Part shown: one piece after another, positions 6,972 to 8,657 of the stretch
How the letters are laid out: the number at the start of each line of letters is the position of its first letter
How positions within the stretch are numbered: position 1 is the first letter of the stretch
Assembly: GCA_001701295.1 (NCBI GenBank)
Contig: DAAV01000138.1
Coordinates: 38,905-47,561 of the forward strand
DNA: 8,657 nucleotides
Direction of reading: 5' to 3'
From: Bacteroidales bacterium H10
Lineage (GTDB): Bacteria > Bacteroidota > Bacteroidia > Bacteroidales > Muribaculaceae
The notes under the pieces: model-generated
What the model was told of the DNA's origin: nothing
What the model saw: the letters and a program-made list of their open reading frames with translations, nothing else
The model's database searches: none
Made by a program: the position numbers and the translations under genes

Positions 6972-8420
6972 TCAGTTGCCCGTGCGTAGGGTTCCGAGGA
7001 CTTTCGAGAGGTATACCTGGCAGAGACGTATTCCTATCTCGGCGTCGATCTTTTCGGAGTTGGCCTGCAGCCATCCTGTCTGGGCGAGTATCACGTCGTT
7101 GGTAGTGAGGACACCTTCCTTGAAACCTATCTCGGCGCACCGGAGATTCTCCTCGGCGCTCTTCATGTTGGACATGGCCATGTCGTAGGTCTTGAACGCT
7201 TCCTGAAATTTGAATTTCGCCTGATTTACCTGCAGTTCGACTTTCTCCTCGAGGTCGTCGAGAAGGATGCGCTGCGCGTTTGTTGCTGATTTGGCCGCGC
7301 GGTATTTGTTGTAGTTGCCGCCCCAGTGCCATATCGGTATGGTGAGAGTGGCGCCGATGCTGAATCCGCCCTTGATGTGACGGCTGAATCCGTCTATAAG
7401 GTTGGGCGTCGAGAAAGCGTAGGCTCCGACGAGTCCCAGTTTGGGAAGCATGTCGCCGAGGGCGAGTCTTTCCTGCCCTTTGAGCACGTTTATTCCCTGA
7501 CGCAACGCTTCGAGATCCTGGCGTCGGGCATAGACATCCTCGATATTGTAGGCATAGTCGGGCATTTCATCGCCGATGCCGGAGGCACTTTCATCGGTCA
7601 GCGTCATTTCGGTGTCTATCGGCAGACCGCATGCCTGGGCAAGAGCCATGCGCGACAGAGTCAGACCGTTGTCGACTTTCGTGCGCATGATTTTGGCTTC
7701 GTTGAGCTTGACATCGACTGTCAGCAGATCGGCACGGGTGGCCACTCCCTCCTCAAGCATGGCGTTGACGTTATAATGGAGTGTGTCAACAAGGTTTACG
7801 AAGCTTTCGGCGAGTTTCTGTTTGGCACGCAGCGACACCACGGTCCAGTATGCCTGGTCTACATTGTAGATCACCTCCTGCGAGACATTGTTGCGTGTCG
7901 CGACAAGAGCTTCCTCGGCATACTTCGCTATGTCGTTGAGAGCCTTGATCTGACCGCCCATGAATATCGGCTGTGTGAGTGTGATCGCTCCCGCGAAAAC
8001 ACTGCGGGTGTCGAAAGTGAGGGCGTCTTTGGGAATCACGGCCACGACTTCCGGTATGGGCATCCCGTTCTCCGGATTGATGACCGGTTTACCGTCGAGT
8101 CCGAGCACCACGTCGTAATCGTATTTGCCGGTAAGAGGATTGAAATACATGGTCGGTAATTTGGCATCCTCGCTCAGCAGGCTTGTCTTGTGCTGGTTGT
8201 ACATGTATGTCGCGCCGGCATCGATTCCGGGGAGATATGCCGCCTGTGCCGCTTTTCTGGAGTATCCGGCACCCTGTACGGCCTCGTCGGCCATACGGAT
8301 GGATTTATTGGTACGCAGCGCCATGCGCCGGCATGAATCGAGACTGACTGTCTGCGCAAGAGAGGATGTCGCGACAGACATGGCGCATATTACTATGGTG
8401 ATACATGTTATTGTCTTCAT
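6972..8420 (-). CDS. TolC-family outer-membrane efflux channel
   Basis: The 482-residue protein (start at 8420) has a clear signal peptide, MKTITCITIVICAMSVATSS followed by LAQ, with likely cleavage after Ala22. It contains two OEP repeats. Repeat one has LTQPIFMGGQIKA (148-160) and GVATRADLLTVDVKLNEAK (225-243). Repeat two has the matching LTIPIWHWGGNYNKYRAAK (359-377) and FKEGVLTTNDVILAQT (433-448). These correspond to the beta-barrel strands and helical tunnel of a trimeric outer-membrane export duct. Residues about 78-138 form a long insert in the first barrel hairpin, with KLPTMYFNPLTGKYDYD and the GLDGKPVINPENG stretch, probably an enlarged surface loop. An in-frame ATG at 8480 would add 20 residues ahead of the signal peptide and is rejected, since it would bury the signal and lies inside the leader hairpin. 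First gene of the operon; it supplies the outer-membrane exit for the adaptor and permeases encoded next. Confidence 0.93.
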   Translation of the reverse strand: MKTITCITIVICAMSVATSSLAQTVSLDSCRRMALRTNKSIRMADEAVQGAGYSRKAAQAAYLPGIDAGATYMYNQHKTSLLSEDAKLPTMYFNPLTGKYDYDVVLGLDGKPVINPENGMPIPEVVAVIPKDALTFDTRSVFAGAITLTQPIFMGGQIKALNDIAKYAEEALVATRNNVSQEVIYNVDQAYWTVVSLRAKQKLAESFVNLVDTLHYNVNAMLEEGVATRADLLTVDVKLNEAKIMRTKVDNGLTLSRMALAQACGLPIDTEMTLTDESASGIGDEMPDYAYNIEDVYARRQDLEALRQGINVLKGQERLALGDMLPKLGLVGAYAFSTPNLIDGFSRHIKGGFSIGATLTIPIWHWGGNYNKYRAAKSATNAQRILLDDLEEKVELQVNQAKFKFQEAFKTYDMAMSNMKSAEENLRCAEIGFKEGVLTTNDVILAQTGWLQANSEKIDAEIGIRLCQVYLSKVLGTLRTGN

Positions 8421-8461
8421 AATTTCAGGCGATAAAGCAATATTGGACAAATGTATAAGAG

Positions 8462-8484
8462 CGGCATCGCCTCGGGCCATGCCG
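8462..8484 (-). promoter_or_regulatory. Leader hairpin upstream of the TolC gene
   Basis: In the predicted 5' leader the minus-strand RNA can fold CGGCAU with AUGCCG (6 bp), then a G/G mismatch, then GCC with GGC (3 bp) around a CGA loop. The hairpin lies about 40-65 bases upstream of the chosen start codon and just downstream of the predicted transcription start. It has no following U-tract, so it is not an obvious terminator. It could stabilise the mRNA or be a protein or regulatory target, or it may be chance. No known riboswitch pattern was recognised. Confidence 0.35.
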
Positions 8485-8496
8485 TCAATATGATTA

Positions 8497-8530
8497 CAAA
8501 ATTATATGCAGAAAGGTTTACTAAAACAAA
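8497..8530 (-). promoter_or_regulatory. Candidate Bacteroidetes-type promoter for the export operon
   Basis: Read on the minus strand, 8504-8497 is TAATTTTG, an exact match to the TAnnTTTG -7 box recognised by the Bacteroidetes primary sigma factor. TTTG at 8530-8527 could serve as the -33 element, but the spacing of 22 bases is slightly longer than the usual 19-21. Transcription would start near 8490, giving a leader of about 70 bases before the TolC start at 8420. A second -7-like box, TATTTTTG (8554-8547), lacks a convincing -33 partner. Confidence 0.5.
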
Positions 8531-8657
8531 AATAACCCTTTTGCTCCAAAAATATCCCGAAAAGACATTGCGATATTTGAATTATCTATACTGACCGTAG
8601 GCATTGTAAAAATTAGATGTGCCTGATTGTTTTCTGGATTAAAAAATAAATGTATCA
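8505..8657. other. AT-rich intergenic region upstream of the operon
   Basis: This stretch is markedly richer in A and T than the operon, and no credible coding frame, tRNA or repeat was seen in it. It contains the -33 end of the candidate promoter. A regulator gene often lies upstream of such efflux operons, but none is visible before the window ends at 8657. Confidence 0.5.

Noticed and set aside
7326..8159. A 277-codon + strand open frame
   Set aside because: It is fully antisense to the TolC-family gene, and its open frame is explained by the codon bias of that gene.
8421..8480. A 20-residue N-terminal extension of the TolC-family protein from the ATG at 8480
   Set aside because: The extension would place charged residues ahead of a complete signal peptide and begins inside the leader hairpin, only about 10 bases after the likely transcription start.
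8547..8554. Second minus-strand TATTTTTG promoter-like box
   Set aside because: It matches the -7 consensus, but no TTG or TTTG lies at the right distance upstream, and such AT-rich matches are common by chance.

Overview
The window looks like chromosomal DNA of a Bacteroidales bacterium, possibly a Muribaculaceae or Bacteroides relative. The signs are a modular surface protein with choice-of-anchor J-like modules and a type IX-secretion-like C-terminal tail, a TAnnTTTG-type promoter box, no clear Shine-Dalgarno sequences, and frequent use of the ATA isoleucine codon. The family assignment is an inference. I see no rRNA, tRNA, CRISPR array, insertion sequence or phage gene.

Layout. On the + strand, positions 3-2363 hold the 3' part of a large secreted or surface protein whose beginning lies outside the window. 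It ends at a strong 24-bp hairpin terminator (2387-2440). Converging on this from the right is a five-gene minus-strand operon, read from about 8500 down to 2492: a TolC-family outer-membrane channel (8420-6972), a HlyD/EmrA-type membrane fusion protein (6914-5844), two paralogous ABC-2 type permeases (5847-4663 and 4650-3424), and a lipid A (LpxL/HtrB-type) acyltransferase family protein (3427-2492). The genes are tightly packed, with two 4-base ATGA stop/start overlaps and one 12-base gap. The only larger gap, 57 bases, is between the TolC and HlyD genes. A candidate Bacteroidetes promoter (8497-8530) and a leader hairpin (8462-8484) precede the operon.

How the genes fit together. TolC, HlyD and the two permeases make a complete tripartite export path across both membranes, of the YhiI/YhhJ or YbhGSR kind. 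No ATP-binding subunit is encoded in the operon, so the energy-supplying ATPase must come from elsewhere if this is a true ABC exporter. The acyltransferase is translationally coupled to the last permease. This hints, without proof, that the exporter is tied to envelope lipid biology or that its substrate is acylated.

The most interesting points are the ATPase-less exporter, its coupling to a lipid acyltransferase, the strand-asymmetric terminator between the convergent genes, and the leader hairpin. None clearly amounts to a wholly new system.
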